Shown in pieces: positions 17,469 through 25,923 of a stretch of 64,000 bases of DNA. Within the stretch, counting starts at the first letter, position 1, and every line of letters begins with the position of its first letter. Source of the DNA: JAJRXR01 sp041987545 (GTDB lineage Bacteria > Planctomycetota > Phycisphaerae > Phycisphaerales > UBA1924). Below the pieces are notes generated by a model, which worked only from the letters and a program-made list of their open reading frames with translations, did not search any database and had not been told where the DNA came from. The DNA is taken from assembly GCA_041987545.1 (NCBI GenBank), contig JBHIWH010000001.1:372001-436000 (forward strand), written 5' to 3'. A program made the position numbers and the translations under genes.

Positions 17469-17486
17469 CCGGGCCAACAATCCAGC

Positions 17487-18599
17487 GTGACGGACGCGCG
17501 GCGCATCGTGGTCAAGGTCGGCTCGGGCGTCGTTGCGCCCGGGGGGCGGCTCGATCCGGACGCGGTCGCGACGATCGCCCGGGAGCTGGCCGCGGCGCGT
17601 GCCCGCGGCTGCTCGGTCGTGCTGGTCTCCTCCGGCGCCGTCGCGGCGGGCTTCCGGGACCTGGGCCTGGACGCGATGCCCGGCTCGATCCGCGAGAAGC
17701 AGGCCGCCGCCGCCGTCGGCCAGCCAAGGCTGCTCGCCGCGTACGCCGACGCCCTCCGCGGCTACGACCTCGTCCCGGCCCAGGTCTTGCTCACGGCCGA
17801 CGACTTCGACCACCGCCAACGCTTCCTCAACGCGCGGCACACGATCGAGACGCTGCTCGAGCGGGGCCTGGTCCCGATCATCAACGAGAACGACTCGGTC
17901 GCATTCGACGAGATCCGCCTGGGCGACAACGACCGCCTGTCGGCCCTGGTCGCCAGCGCGATCGGCGCGGACCTGCTCGTGCTGCTTTCCGTGGCCCCGG
18001 GCGTCGTCGATCGCACCACGCGCAACGTCATCCCGGAGATCGCGGATACTGATGCCGCCCGTGCGCACATCGACGCGGCCACGAGCGACACCGGCACCGG
18101 CGGCATGGCGACCAAGCTGGACGCGGCCGCCATCGCCCTCGAGCACGCCGTCCCCGTCGTCATCGCCCCCGGGCGCCCGGAGGCCGGCGCCGACCCCTTG
18201 TCACCCGTCCTGGACGGCGAGCCGGTCGGCACGCGCTTCCCCGTCGCCGCCGACACGCGCGGGCCCGGCGCCCGCAAGTCGTGGATCGCGTTCTCGACCC
18301 AGACCCGGGGCGCGATCATCATCGACGACGGCGCCGCCCGGGCCCTCCGCGGGCAAGGCGCCAGCCTCCTGCCCAAGGGCATCGTCGGCGTCGAGGGACG
18401 CTTCGACGTCGGGGCGGCGGTCGAGATCCGGTCCGAGGGCGGCGCGCTCGTCGCCCGGGGCCTGAGCACGTACGCGTCGCACGAGCTGGAGCGCCTGCGG
18501 GGCAAGCGGTCCGACGAGATCGAGGCCGTCCTGGGCTACGCGTACGCGCCCGAGGCGGTGCACCGCGACGACATGCACGTCCTGGGAGACTCGGCGTGA
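17487..18599 (+). CDS. proB: Glutamate 5-kinase
   Basis: 370 aa with a GTG start. The amino acid kinase domain has VVKVGSGVVAPGGRLD, VLVSSGAVAAGF, IINENDSVAFDEI, GDNDRLSALVA and TGGMATKLDAA. A C-terminal PUA domain (~275-360, LLPKGIVGVEGRFDVGAAVEI) is present, as in full-length ProB. It phosphorylates glutamate as the first step of proline synthesis and is normally feedback-inhibited by proline. The stop overlaps the proA start (GTGA), indicating coupled translation. Confidence 0.96.
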   Translation: MTDARRIVVKVGSGVVAPGGRLDPDAVATIARELAAARARGCSVVLVSSGAVAAGFRDLGLDAMPGSIREKQAAAAVGQPRLLAAYADALRGYDLVPAQVLLTADDFDHRQRFLNARHTIETLLERGLVPIINENDSVAFDEIRLGDNDRLSALVASAIGADLLVLLSVAPGVVDRTTRNVIPEIADTDAARAHIDAATSDTGTGGMATKLDAAAIALEHAVPVVIAPGRPEAGADPLSPVLDGEPVGTRFPVAADTRGPGARKSWIAFSTQTRGAIIIDDGAARALRGQGASLLPKGIVGVEGRFDVGAAVEIRSEGGALVARGLSTYASHELERLRGKRSDEIEAVLGYAYAPEAVHRDDMHVLGDSA

Positions 18600-19852
18600 C
18601 TGAGGCCAACACACCCATCGAGCAGCTGGCACGGCGCGCGCGCGAGGCGTCGGTACTCGTCGCGGGGCTGTCGACGCAGACCAAGAACGACGTGCTCCTG
18701 GACTTGGCCGACCGGATCGAGTCGCGGGCGGCGGAGGTCCTTGAGGCGAACAACAAAGACATGGACGCGGCCCGGGCCTCGGGCCTGGCGACACCCAAGC
18801 TCCGCCGCCTGGAGCTGACCGAGGCCTCGATCGGCCAGCTGGCCGACGGCGTGCGCCAGGTCGCGGCGCTGCCCGACCCCGTCGGCCAGGTCACACGCGA
18901 GTACGACACGACCTCTGGCCTGCACGTACAGAAGGTCCGCACGCCCCTGGGCGTGATCGCGATGATCTACGAGGCCAGGCCCGGCGTGACGATCGACGCC
19001 TTCGCCCTGTGCTTCAAGGCGGGCAACGCGTGCCTGCTCAAGGGCGGCCGCGAGGCGAACGAGTCCAACCAGCTCCTCGCGTCGATCGCCCGGGAGTCGC
19101 TGGCCGCCCACGGCGCCCCGGCGGACGCGATCACGGGGATCACGACCTCGGACCGCGACCAGATCCGCCGCATGCTGACGCTGGCCGAGGACATCAACCT
19201 CGTCATCCCGCGTGGGGGCGAGGCCCTGATCCGGTTCGTCCACGAGCACTCGCGCATCCCGACCATCCAGCATTTTCACGGCGTCTGCCACATCTACGTG
19301 GACAAGGCCGCGGACCTGGACCGGGCGCTGGACATCGTCGCGACGGCCAAAGCCAGCGCCCCCGCGACGTGCAACGCGGCCGAGTGCGTGCTGATCCACG
19401 AAGACGTCGCGGACGCGTTCGTGCCGCGGCTTGGCGAGCGGCTCAAGGACGACGGCGTCGAGCTACGCGGCGATGAGCGTGTCTGCACTCTCGCGCCCGG
19501 CGCGACCCCCGCGGCCGCCGACAACTGGGGGCGCGAGTACCTCGACCTGATCCTCGCGGCCAAGGTCGTCGCCTCCATGGACGAGGCGGTCGCGCACATC
19601 GGGCGGTACTCGTCGGACCACACCGAGGCGATCCTGACCGAGGACCGGGCCGCCGCCGCCGAGTTCTGCCGTCGTGTGCGCTCCAGCTGCGTGCTGGTCA
19701 ACGCCTCGACGCGGTTCAATGACGGCTTCCAGCTGGGCCTGGGCGCCGAGATTGGTATTTCGACGAGCAAGATCCACGCCTACGGCCCGATGGGCCTCGA
19801 GGGCCTCACGATCGAGCGGTACGTGGTGCGGGGGAGCGGGCAGACTCGGTGA
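18596..19852 (+). CDS. proA: Glutamate-5-semialdehyde dehydrogenase
   Basis: 418 aa from the GTG that overlaps the proB stop, with GGGAG 8 nt upstream. Family motifs: NNKDMDAARASGL, VRTPLGVIAMIYEARPGVT, CLLKGGREANESN, the catalytic segment ATCNAAECVLIH with its Cys, SDHTEAILTED, STRFNDGFQLGLGAEIG and KIHAYGPMGLEGLT. It reduces glutamyl-5-phosphate to glutamate semialdehyde with NADPH, the second step of proline synthesis. A palindromic repeat follows the stop and may end the transcript. Confidence 0.97.
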   Translation: MTEANTPIEQLARRAREASVLVAGLSTQTKNDVLLDLADRIESRAAEVLEANNKDMDAARASGLATPKLRRLELTEASIGQLADGVRQVAALPDPVGQVTREYDTTSGLHVQKVRTPLGVIAMIYEARPGVTIDAFALCFKAGNACLLKGGREANESNQLLASIARESLAAHGAPADAITGITTSDRDQIRRMLTLAEDINLVIPRGGEALIRFVHEHSRIPTIQHFHGVCHIYVDKAADLDRALDIVATAKASAPATCNAAECVLIHEDVADAFVPRLGERLKDDGVELRGDERVCTLAPGATPAAADNWGREYLDLILAAKVVASMDEAVAHIGRYSSDHTEAILTEDRAAAAEFCRRVRSSCVLVNASTRFNDGFQLGLGAEIGISTSKIHAYGPMGLEGLTIERYVVRGSGQTR

Positions 19853-19860
19853 CGCATCCC

Positions 19861-19927
19861 GTGCCACTGACCCGTCCTCGGGTCAGTGCTCCGGCTCAGC
19901 ATTGACCGGCGGACCGGTCAGTGGCAC
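19861..19927. repeat. Double-hairpin palindromic repeat with terminal inverted repeats
   Basis: The ends GTGCCACTGACC (19861-19872) and GGTCAGTGGCAC (19916-19927) are perfect inverted repeats. Inside are two hairpins. The first is CACTGACCCG-TCCT-CGGGTCAGTG (19865-19888). The second is TGACCGG-CGGA-CCGGTCA (19903-19920). The whole can fold either as two stem-loops or as one long stem with a branched top. No T-tract follows, so it is not a classical terminator. It looks like a REP-type extragenic palindrome. From memory, similar sequences occur in planctomycete genomes; I could not check this. Confidence 0.75.
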
Positions 19928-19972
19928 AGGTCGAGACGAGCTGCCGGTCGACGGGGCGAACCAGCCACTCTG

Positions 19973-20608
19973 CTAGAGCGATCTGCCACATTCAGGGCAG
20001 TTGCGTTCAGAGAGATCGGAGATGTCATACCCGCAGGCGATGCACCGGCGTCGATGCAGCCAGAGTTCCAGTCTCTTGCGGCGCCGTAACGCGTAGGGCA
20101 GCAATGTTGCAGCCGTCAGGACATTCCAAGCAATGGCGCCCTCTGGTAACTGGTACTCCGTCGGTGCAATGCCGGTGGAGTAGAGCGCGTTCCAGAGCCC
20201 CGCGATAGCTGGCGCGATGACGGCGATGAGAAGTGAGACGCCCCAGCTCCGCCAGACGATGTACATGAAGGCGGCTGTCATCCATCCCTGAGGGAATCCC
20301 CACGGTCCGCCGATGCAAATGAGGTAGCCGAACGCCCATCCCCATACGGGGAAGAAGACGCCGATCGCCGCCACGCCGAGGGCGCCTGGCTGGTCCGAAT
20401 CTCCGGCGAGCGCGACCGCCACCGGAGCGTATGCGAGGAACATAATCGCTCCGCCAATCAGTGTGGCGAGAAAGCTGATGTTGCCGTCATTGCCCGTCAA
20501 GTGGTCGCACAGCCAGACGAATGCGCCGATCACACCAGTCGAAAGGAACGCGGCCATGCACCGCAGGCGGGCGCCTCGTACGGCAGTCGTGACAGGATCA
20601 TCCCCCAC
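19973..20608 (-). CDS. Multi-span membrane protein with C-terminal zinc ribbon
   Basis: 211 aa from a GTG behind GGGGAA; an ATG at 20557 is an alternative. About five to six hydrophobic segments (e.g. ATLIGGAIMFLAYAPVAVAL, LLIAVIAPAIAGLWNALY) are followed by a basic stretch RRRKRLELWLHRRR and the ribbon CIACGYDISDL...NCPECGRSL at the very C-terminus. The CxxCGYD...CPECG pattern is widespread in Phycisphaerae membrane proteins. Function is unknown. The coding sequence is visibly less GC-rich than its neighbours, which may mean recent acquisition or relaxed codon bias. It follows mqnE on the same strand after 12 nt. Confidence 0.65.
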   Translation of the reverse strand: MGDDPVTTAVRGARLRCMAAFLSTGVIGAFVWLCDHLTGNDGNISFLATLIGGAIMFLAYAPVAVALAGDSDQPGALGVAAIGVFFPVWGWAFGYLICIGGPWGFPQGWMTAAFMYIVWRSWGVSLLIAVIAPAIAGLWNALYSTGIAPTEYQLPEGAIAWNVLTAATLLPYALRRRKRLELWLHRRRCIACGYDISDLSERNCPECGRSL

Positions 20609-20620
20609 GCGTTCCCCAGA

Positions 20621-21943
20621 CTACTCGCCAACCCTCCAAGTCTTCCCTTCCCGCTCCACCCGCCGATACAGCGTGTCCCGCTCCACCGGCTCGAAGCCCG
20701 CCTCGCGGATGGCGCGTTGGAGGTCGAGGACGGTGGTCTCCTGGTGGGTGGAGGCGCCGCCGACCTTGGTGATGTCGTACCAAACGACGGTGCCGTCGAT
20801 GTCGTCGGCGCCGCACTGGAGCATGTGCTGGGCCATCGAGAGCGTCTGCATGATCCAGAACGCCTTGACGTGCGGGAAGTTGTCCAGCATCAGGCGGGCG
20901 ATGGCGAGGGTGCGGAGGTTTTCCAGGCCGCTCGGGCCGTAGAGGTGCTCGAGCTCGGAGCCGTCGGGGAAGAAGGGGAGGGGGATGATGGTCTGGAAGT
21001 AGCCGCCTCGGTCGGCCATCGCGGGCGTCGGCTGCTCGACGCCCTCGCGGGTCAGCGTGATGGGGGGCGCGGTGATGCCCTCGGTCGCGGGCAGGCCCCG
21101 CTCGACGAACGCGCCGGGGTCGCCCTCGTAGCCAAGGCGGGCGAGGGCGCCGTCCTGGGCGCGGCGGAGGATCTCCATGTGCACGAGCCGCTCGCGTCGC
21201 TGGTCGATGTGGCCGTACAGGATCGTCGCGTTCGTGTTCAGCCCCAGCTCGTGCGCGACGAGGTGGACGTCGAGCCACTCGTCGGAGCGGATTTTGGTCC
21301 GGTGCGTCTCGTCGTGGACGCGGTCGTCGAAGACCTCGGCGCCCCCGCCGGGCAGCGAGCCGAGCCCGGCTTCTTTGAGCTCCTGCAAGACCCAGCGGAT
21401 GCCGGCCTGGCGGTCGGCCTTCTTGTACTGCTTGGCGATCTTGGCCAGGTGGACGACCTCGACGGCCGTGAACGCCTTGATGTGCAGGGGCGAGCCGGCG
21501 ACGTCCGCGACGCGCCGGATCGTGCGGAGCATCTCCGGGTAGTAGCTCCAGGGCAGGTAGGGCTGGAGCCCGCCGACGATGTGCATCTCGGTCGCGCCGG
21601 AGTCGATGGCCTTGCGGGCCTCGGCGGCGATCGAGTCCATGTCGTGCGTGTACGCGCCCTCGTCGTCCTGCTTGCGGTAGAACTCGCAGAACTTGCAGCT
21701 CAGCGCGCACACGTTCGAGTAGTTGAGGTGGCGGTTGACGTTGTAGTACGCGACCCCGCCGTGCAGGCGCCGTCGGACGGCGTCGGCGATCTCGCACACG
21801 CCCCAGACGTCGGGCGTTTCGTAGAGCGTCATCCCCTCATCGAGCGTGAGCCGCCCGCCGGCCAGGGCCTTGGCGCGGATGGGCTCGAGGCGGGCGTCGG
21901 TCCCGGGCACGGCCCGGTCTGAGATGGCGGCGGGGGTAGGCAT
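20621..21943 (-). CDS. mqnE: Aminofutalosine synthase (radical SAM)
   Basis: 440 aa from the ATG preceded by GGAGG. The radical SAM cluster motif is CALSCKFCEF (CxxxCxxC), after YYNVNRHLNYSN. Other MqnE signatures are GATEMHIVGGLQPYLPW, IKAFTAVEVVHLAK, LGSLPGGGAEVFDDRV, THRTKIRSDEWL, NATILYGHID and LDNFPHVKAFWIM. It joins chorismate-derived carboxyvinyl benzoate to adenosine in the futalosine route to menaquinone. It is longer than usual: about 45 extra residues (roughly 262-308) separate the barrel strands. CofH is related, but the PGGGAEVF and HVKAFW motifs favour MqnE. No other mqn gene is in the window. Confidence 0.9.
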   Translation of the reverse strand: MPTPAAISDRAVPGTDARLEPIRAKALAGGRLTLDEGMTLYETPDVWGVCEIADAVRRRLHGGVAYYNVNRHLNYSNVCALSCKFCEFYRKQDDEGAYTHDMDSIAAEARKAIDSGATEMHIVGGLQPYLPWSYYPEMLRTIRRVADVAGSPLHIKAFTAVEVVHLAKIAKQYKKADRQAGIRWVLQELKEAGLGSLPGGGAEVFDDRVHDETHRTKIRSDEWLDVHLVAHELGLNTNATILYGHIDQRRERLVHMEILRRAQDGALARLGYEGDPGAFVERGLPATEGITAPPITLTREGVEQPTPAMADRGGYFQTIIPLPFFPDGSELEHLYGPSGLENLRTLAIARLMLDNFPHVKAFWIMQTLSMAQHMLQCGADDIDGTVVWYDITKVGGASTHQETTVLDLQRAIREAGFEPVERDTLYRRVEREGKTWRVGE

Positions 21944-21958
21944 CCGGCCTCCGGGAAG

Positions 21959-21976
21959 TTTCAAGAATCATTGAAA
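21959..21976. promoter_or_regulatory. A/T-rich inverted repeat in divergent spacer
   Basis: TTTCAA-GAATCA-TTGAAA lies between the mqnE start and the divergent sulfotransferase start. On the minus strand TGGACG and AATACT are spaced 17 nt apart just upstream, a weak promoter for mqnE that this palindrome would overlap or abut. It could be an operator; no regulator is identified. Confidence 0.35.
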
Positions 21977-22034
21977 GTATTGCGGGCCCGGGGGTCGGCG
22001 TCCAGTGAGGGGGCGTCGAGGAGAGGCGCATTGG

Positions 22035-23678
22035 GTGGTGGGGGATGTCCCGGGCGTATCCTCGCGGCCCTTGGCCCGCGAGCAGGACAAGCCCAAGCCC
22101 CGCCGCTGGCCCGTCGCGGCGCCGACGGGGCACTTCATGGCCTTCGCCCCGCCCGAAGTCTGGCTCCGGCTCTTCGCCGCGGCCGGGTGGCGCGTCCCGC
22201 CCCGGTACTGGCTCCGCGTCGCGTGGGCCCTGCTCGGGTGCGTCGCGGGGTTCGTGATCACGCTGCCCGAGCGGCTGGTGCTGGCGCCGATCCTGCGCGC
22301 CAAGTTCGGCGGCGATGCGCCGACGTTCGAGCACGAGCCGGGCGTCGTCATCGTGCTGGGCTACTTCCGCTCGGGGACGACGCACCTGCACAACCTTCTG
22401 TCGTGCGACGGTCGGTTCGTGACGCCCCGCTGGCGCCAGTGCCTGGCGCCGCAGGGCTTCTGGGGGGCATGGACGCTGCTGCGGACGTTCCTGATCCCGT
22501 TCCTGGGCAACTCGCGCCCGCACGACGACGTGCCCTTCGGCCCCGACTGGCCAGGCGAGGACGACTTCGCGACGTGCAACTGGACGCTGGCCTCTTCGCT
22601 GCCCGGGCGGTTCGTGACGCCCGGCGCGCGCGACCACTGGCGACGCTTTCATGATCTGGAGGGCCTGAGCCCGGGCGAGCTGCGGCGGTGGCGGTTCGCA
22701 ACCGCGGCGTTCCTGTGGAAGCTGTCCCGCGGCAAGGCCCGCCGCCCGATCCTCCTCAAGAGCCCCAGCCACCTGGCCCGCGTGGACGAGCTGGTCCGCC
22801 TGCTCGGCGCCGACCGGGTCCGGTTCGTGCACATCGCCCGCGACCCGGCGGCGGTAGTCCGATCGAACGTTGCGATGCACGAGCGGCTCGAGTCGGGCTT
22901 CGCGATCCAGGACCCGCCGCCCGCGTCACAGACGCGCGAGTACCTGATCGACGAGTACACGCGCTCGGTCGAGCGGTTCGTGACATCGGAGCGTTCGTCG
23001 GGCGCCCGCATCGCGCGGGTCCGGTACGCCGACCTGGTCAACGACCCGCTGGGCGAGCTCGAGCGCGTCTACGGCGAGATGGAGATTGAGTGGACGCCCC
23101 GCGTTCGCGGCTCGCTCGTGCGGTACCTGCACACCGTCGGCGAGTACAAGGCCAGGCACTCGCACGCGCCGGGCGAGGACGAGGACCCGAGGCTCGCCGC
23201 GGCCCGGGCGGCGCTCGACCTGGAGCGTGAACCGATCGAGCGGCGACCGCTGCCCCCGCTGGAGGGCGCTCCGGTGGCGCATCGGAGGCGGGGCTGGGGC
23301 GTGCTTGCGCTGACGGCGCTGGCGATCGTCTGCCTCTGGATCCCGCTCGCGTGGCTGACGGGCAACCGCCTGGACGGGCTCGTCTGGCCCACGGGATTGG
23401 CGATCGGGCTGGCGACGATCCGGGCGGCGCGGGTCGGGACGACGGCACTCGGGATTGCGGCGGCCGCCCTGACGCTCCTGGTCTACGCCGTCGTCGTCTA
23501 CCCGGCGACGTACCTGGCCTACTCCGACGCGTGGAACCGCCCGGCGTACGACTCGTGGATCGCGGTCCGCAACTCCGTCCTGCTCACGCCCGGGAACCAC
23601 ACGTTCCTGCTCGTGCTGGCGGTGGTGACGGCGTTCCGGTGCGCCAGCCGCAAGCATCTGCGGCCGCCCGGGGCCTAG
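22035..23678 (+). CDS. Sulfotransferase with C-terminal membrane domain
   Basis: 547 aa from GTG-GTG behind AGGAGAGG; an ATG at 22137 is possible but would cut conserved sequence. The sulfotransferase domain has the PAPS 5'-phosphosulfate loop LGYFRSGTTHLHNLLS, the 3'-phosphate segment VRFVHIARDPAAVVRSNVAM and the upstream Trp/Leu-rich lead WLRLFAAAGWRVPPRYW typical of the Sulfotransfer_3 group. After about residue 415, four hydrophobic helices follow (LALTALAIVCLWIPLAWL onward). Membrane attachment suggests sulfation of lipid, glycan or another envelope substrate. The acceptor is unknown. Confidence 0.82.
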   Translation: MVGDVPGVSSRPLAREQDKPKPRRWPVAAPTGHFMAFAPPEVWLRLFAAAGWRVPPRYWLRVAWALLGCVAGFVITLPERLVLAPILRAKFGGDAPTFEHEPGVVIVLGYFRSGTTHLHNLLSCDGRFVTPRWRQCLAPQGFWGAWTLLRTFLIPFLGNSRPHDDVPFGPDWPGEDDFATCNWTLASSLPGRFVTPGARDHWRRFHDLEGLSPGELRRWRFATAAFLWKLSRGKARRPILLKSPSHLARVDELVRLLGADRVRFVHIARDPAAVVRSNVAMHERLESGFAIQDPPPASQTREYLIDEYTRSVERFVTSERSSGARIARVRYADLVNDPLGELERVYGEMEIEWTPRVRGSLVRYLHTVGEYKARHSHAPGEDEDPRLAAARAALDLEREPIERRPLPPLEGAPVAHRRRGWGVLALTALAIVCLWIPLAWLTGNRLDGLVWPTGLAIGLATIRAARVGTTALGIAAAALTLLVYAVVVYPATYLAYSDAWNRPAYDSWIAVRNSVLLTPGNHTFLLVLAVVTAFRCASRKHLRPPGA

Positions 23679-23731
23679 CGGGCTGCCGTTCCGCCCGGGC
23701 TCCGATTCGGCGGTCGTATCACGCCTCGCCG

Positions 23732-23761
23732 CCCGCCCTGCCGATCTGGCAGAGGGGCGGG
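23732..23761 (+). terminator. Possible terminator hairpin after sulfotransferase
   Basis: CCCGCCCTGCC and GGCA...GGGCGGG can pair around a GATCT loop with a 3-nt bulge, about 55 nt after the stop. There is no T-tract, so intrinsic termination is uncertain. Confidence 0.3.
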
Positions 23762-23843
23762 GCCCGGCGTGTCGGGCCCAGCCCGCCCAGGCGGCCCCCG
23801 GCCGGGAAAGGCCCCGGGGAGCCCTCGCCCCCGACCTCGGCGG

Positions 23844-23860
23844 TTGGCATCGTCCTTGCA
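23844..23860 (+). promoter_or_regulatory. Sigma-54-like -24/-12 promoter upstream of dnaK
   Basis: TTGGCATCGTCCTTGCA matches the RpoN consensus (YTGGCACGRNNNTTGCW) at all but two defined positions, with correct GG-to-GC spacing. It lies 77 nt before the dnaK ATG. I see no CIRCE element or standard -35/-10 pair in this spacer. Confidence 0.55.
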
Positions 23861-23937
23861 ACCCCTCCGGCGGACACTCACGCAGACTCCCCGGGCCGGC
23901 CAGGCCCGCCCGGGGCTCGCAGACTCGGGAGGCAGGA

Positions 23938-25851
23938 ATGTCGAAGATCATCGGGATCGACCTGGGCACGACCAACTCCGTGGTCGCCCTCATGGAGGGC
24001 GACACGCCCAAGGTCCTCATCAACAGCTCGGGCAACCGGACCACGCCGTCCGTGGTCAGCTTCACCGACAAGGGCGAGCGCCTGGTCGGCCAGCCCGCCA
24101 AGCACCAGCAGGTCACCAACCCCAAGAACACGATCTTCTCGATCAAGCGGTTCATGGGGCGGCGGCACAAGGAGGTCGGCTCCGAGGAGAAGCTGGTCCC
24201 CTACGAGGTGACGGGCGGCGCCGACGACTTTGTCAAGGTCAAGGTCCGCGACAAGGAGTTCACGCCCCAGCAGGTCTCGGCGTTCATCCTGCAGGAGCTC
24301 AAGAAGGTCGCCGAGGACTACCTGGGCGAGAGCGTCGACCGGGCCGTCATCACCGTCCCGGCGTACTTCAACGACTCGCAGCGCCAGGCGACCAAGGACG
24401 CGGGCGAGATCGCGGGCCTGAAGGTCGAGCGGATCATCAACGAGCCGACGGCCGCGGCCCTCGCGTACGGGCTCGAGAAGAAGTCCAACGAGAAGATCGC
24501 GGTCTTCGACCTGGGTGGCGGCACGTTCGACGTGTCGATCCTCGACGTGGGCGACGGTGTGTTCGAGGTGCTCTCCACCAACGGCGACACCCACCTGGGC
24601 GGCGACGACTGGGACCAGCGCCTGATTGACCATCTCGTCAAGGAGTTCAAGGGCGCCGAGGGGATCGATCTCTCGGCCGACGCGATGGCGATGCAGCGGC
24701 TCAAGGAGGCCGCCGAGAAGGCGAAGATCGAGCTCAGCCAGTCGCAGGAGACGACGGTGAACCTGCCGTTCATCACCGCGACCAACGAGGGCCCGAAGCA
24801 CATGCAGATCACGCTGACGCGCTCGAAGTTCGAGTCGCTGTGCGCCGATCTGTTCGACCGCCTCCGCGACCCGTGCCTCAGCGCGCTCAAGGACGCCAAG
24901 CTCGACGCGGGCAAGATCGACGAGATCGTGCTGGTCGGCGGCTCGACCCGCATGCCCAAGGTCCAGTCGATGGTCAAGGAGATCTTCGGCAAGGAGCCCA
25001 ACAAGAGCGTCAACCCGGACGAGGTGGTCGCCGTCGGCGCCGCCATCCAGGGCGGCGTGCTCACCGGCGACGTCAAGGACGTACTCCTGCTCGACGTGAC
25101 GCCGCTCTCGCTGGGCGTCGAGACCCTCGGCGGCGTGATGACCAAGCTCATCGAGCGGAACACGACCATCCCGACGAGCAAGAAGGAGACCTTCTCGACC
25201 GCCGCGGACAACCAGACCAGCGTGCAGATCCACGTCCTGCAGGGCGAGCGCGAGTTCGCCAAGGACAACCGCCCGCTGGGCCAGTTCGACCTGGGCGGGA
25301 TCGCCCCGGCCCCCCGCGGCATGCCGCAGATCGAGGTCGAGTTCGCCCTGGACGCCAACGGCATCCTGACGGTCACCGCGACCGACAAGTCCACGGGCAA
25401 GAGCGCCGACATCAAGATCACGAACTCGGGCGGTCTGTCCGAGGACGAGATCAACAAGATGAAGACGGACGCCGAGGCCCACGCCGAGGAGGACCAGCGC
25501 CGCCGCGAGCTGGTGGACCTCAAGAACCGGGGCGACGCGATCGTGTCCGAGACGCGCAAGTCGCTCGAGGAGCACGGCGAGAAGGTCACGCCCGAGGTCC
25601 GTTCCCGGATCGAGTCCGCCCTGTCGAGCCTGGAAACCAAGCTCAAGGAGGACGACAAGGACGCGATCGAGGCCGCGATGAACGAGCTCCAGCAGGCCAG
25701 CATGGAGCTGGGCAAGGCGGTCTACGAGGCGACCCAGGCCCCGGGCGGATCGCCGGGCGGCGACGCCGGCGAAGCGCCCTCGGGCGACGCGGGCGGGGAC
25801 GACGTCATCGACGCCGAGTTCGAGGTCAAGGACGACGACAACAAGAGCTGA
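23938..25851 (+). CDS. dnaK: Chaperone DnaK (Hsp70)
   Basis: 637 aa, normal length. Nucleotide-binding domain: IGIDLGTTNSVVALMEG, TVPAYFNDSQRQATKDAG, NEPTAAALAYG, VFDLGGGTFDVSIL and VLVGGSTRMPKVQ. The linker is DVLLLDVTPLSLG, then the substrate-binding domain and lid. The C-terminus DDVIDAEFEVKDDD carries the conserved acidic tail. ATP-dependent cytoplasmic chaperone working with DnaJ and GrpE, neither of which is adjacent here. A sigma-54-like promoter precedes it and an intrinsic terminator follows. Confidence 0.98.
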   Translation: MSKIIGIDLGTTNSVVALMEGDTPKVLINSSGNRTTPSVVSFTDKGERLVGQPAKHQQVTNPKNTIFSIKRFMGRRHKEVGSEEKLVPYEVTGGADDFVKVKVRDKEFTPQQVSAFILQELKKVAEDYLGESVDRAVITVPAYFNDSQRQATKDAGEIAGLKVERIINEPTAAALAYGLEKKSNEKIAVFDLGGGTFDVSILDVGDGVFEVLSTNGDTHLGGDDWDQRLIDHLVKEFKGAEGIDLSADAMAMQRLKEAAEKAKIELSQSQETTVNLPFITATNEGPKHMQITLTRSKFESLCADLFDRLRDPCLSALKDAKLDAGKIDEIVLVGGSTRMPKVQSMVKEIFGKEPNKSVNPDEVVAVGAAIQGGVLTGDVKDVLLLDVTPLSLGVETLGGVMTKLIERNTTIPTSKKETFSTAADNQTSVQIHVLQGEREFAKDNRPLGQFDLGGIAPAPRGMPQIEVEFALDANGILTVTATDKSTGKSADIKITNSGGLSEDEINKMKTDAEAHAEEDQRRRELVDLKNRGDAIVSETRKSLEEHGEKVTPEVRSRIESALSSLETKLKEDDKDAIEAAMNELQQASMELGKAVYEATQAPGGSPGGDAGEAPSGDAGGDDVIDAEFEVKDDDNKS

Positions 25852-25882
25852 CTCGGCTCTTGTCATCAGGGATGAGATCGCG

Positions 25883-25914
25883 GCGGGCGCTGCACACGCG
25901 GCGCCCGCTGTTTT
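25883..25914 (+). terminator. Rho-independent terminator of dnaK
   Basis: GCGGGCGCTGC (25883-25893) pairs with GCGGCGCCCGC (25898-25908) through 11 pairs including one G-U. The loop is ACAC and TGTTTTG follows. It stands 32 nt after the dnaK stop and just ahead of the convergent rdgB stop. Confidence 0.8.
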
Positions 25915-25923
25915 GTTGCGCGC

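Noticed and set aside
19865..19888. Hairpin after proA as a classical terminator
   Set aside because: The stem is perfect, but no T-tract follows and it is one part of a larger palindromic element, so it is described as a repeat.
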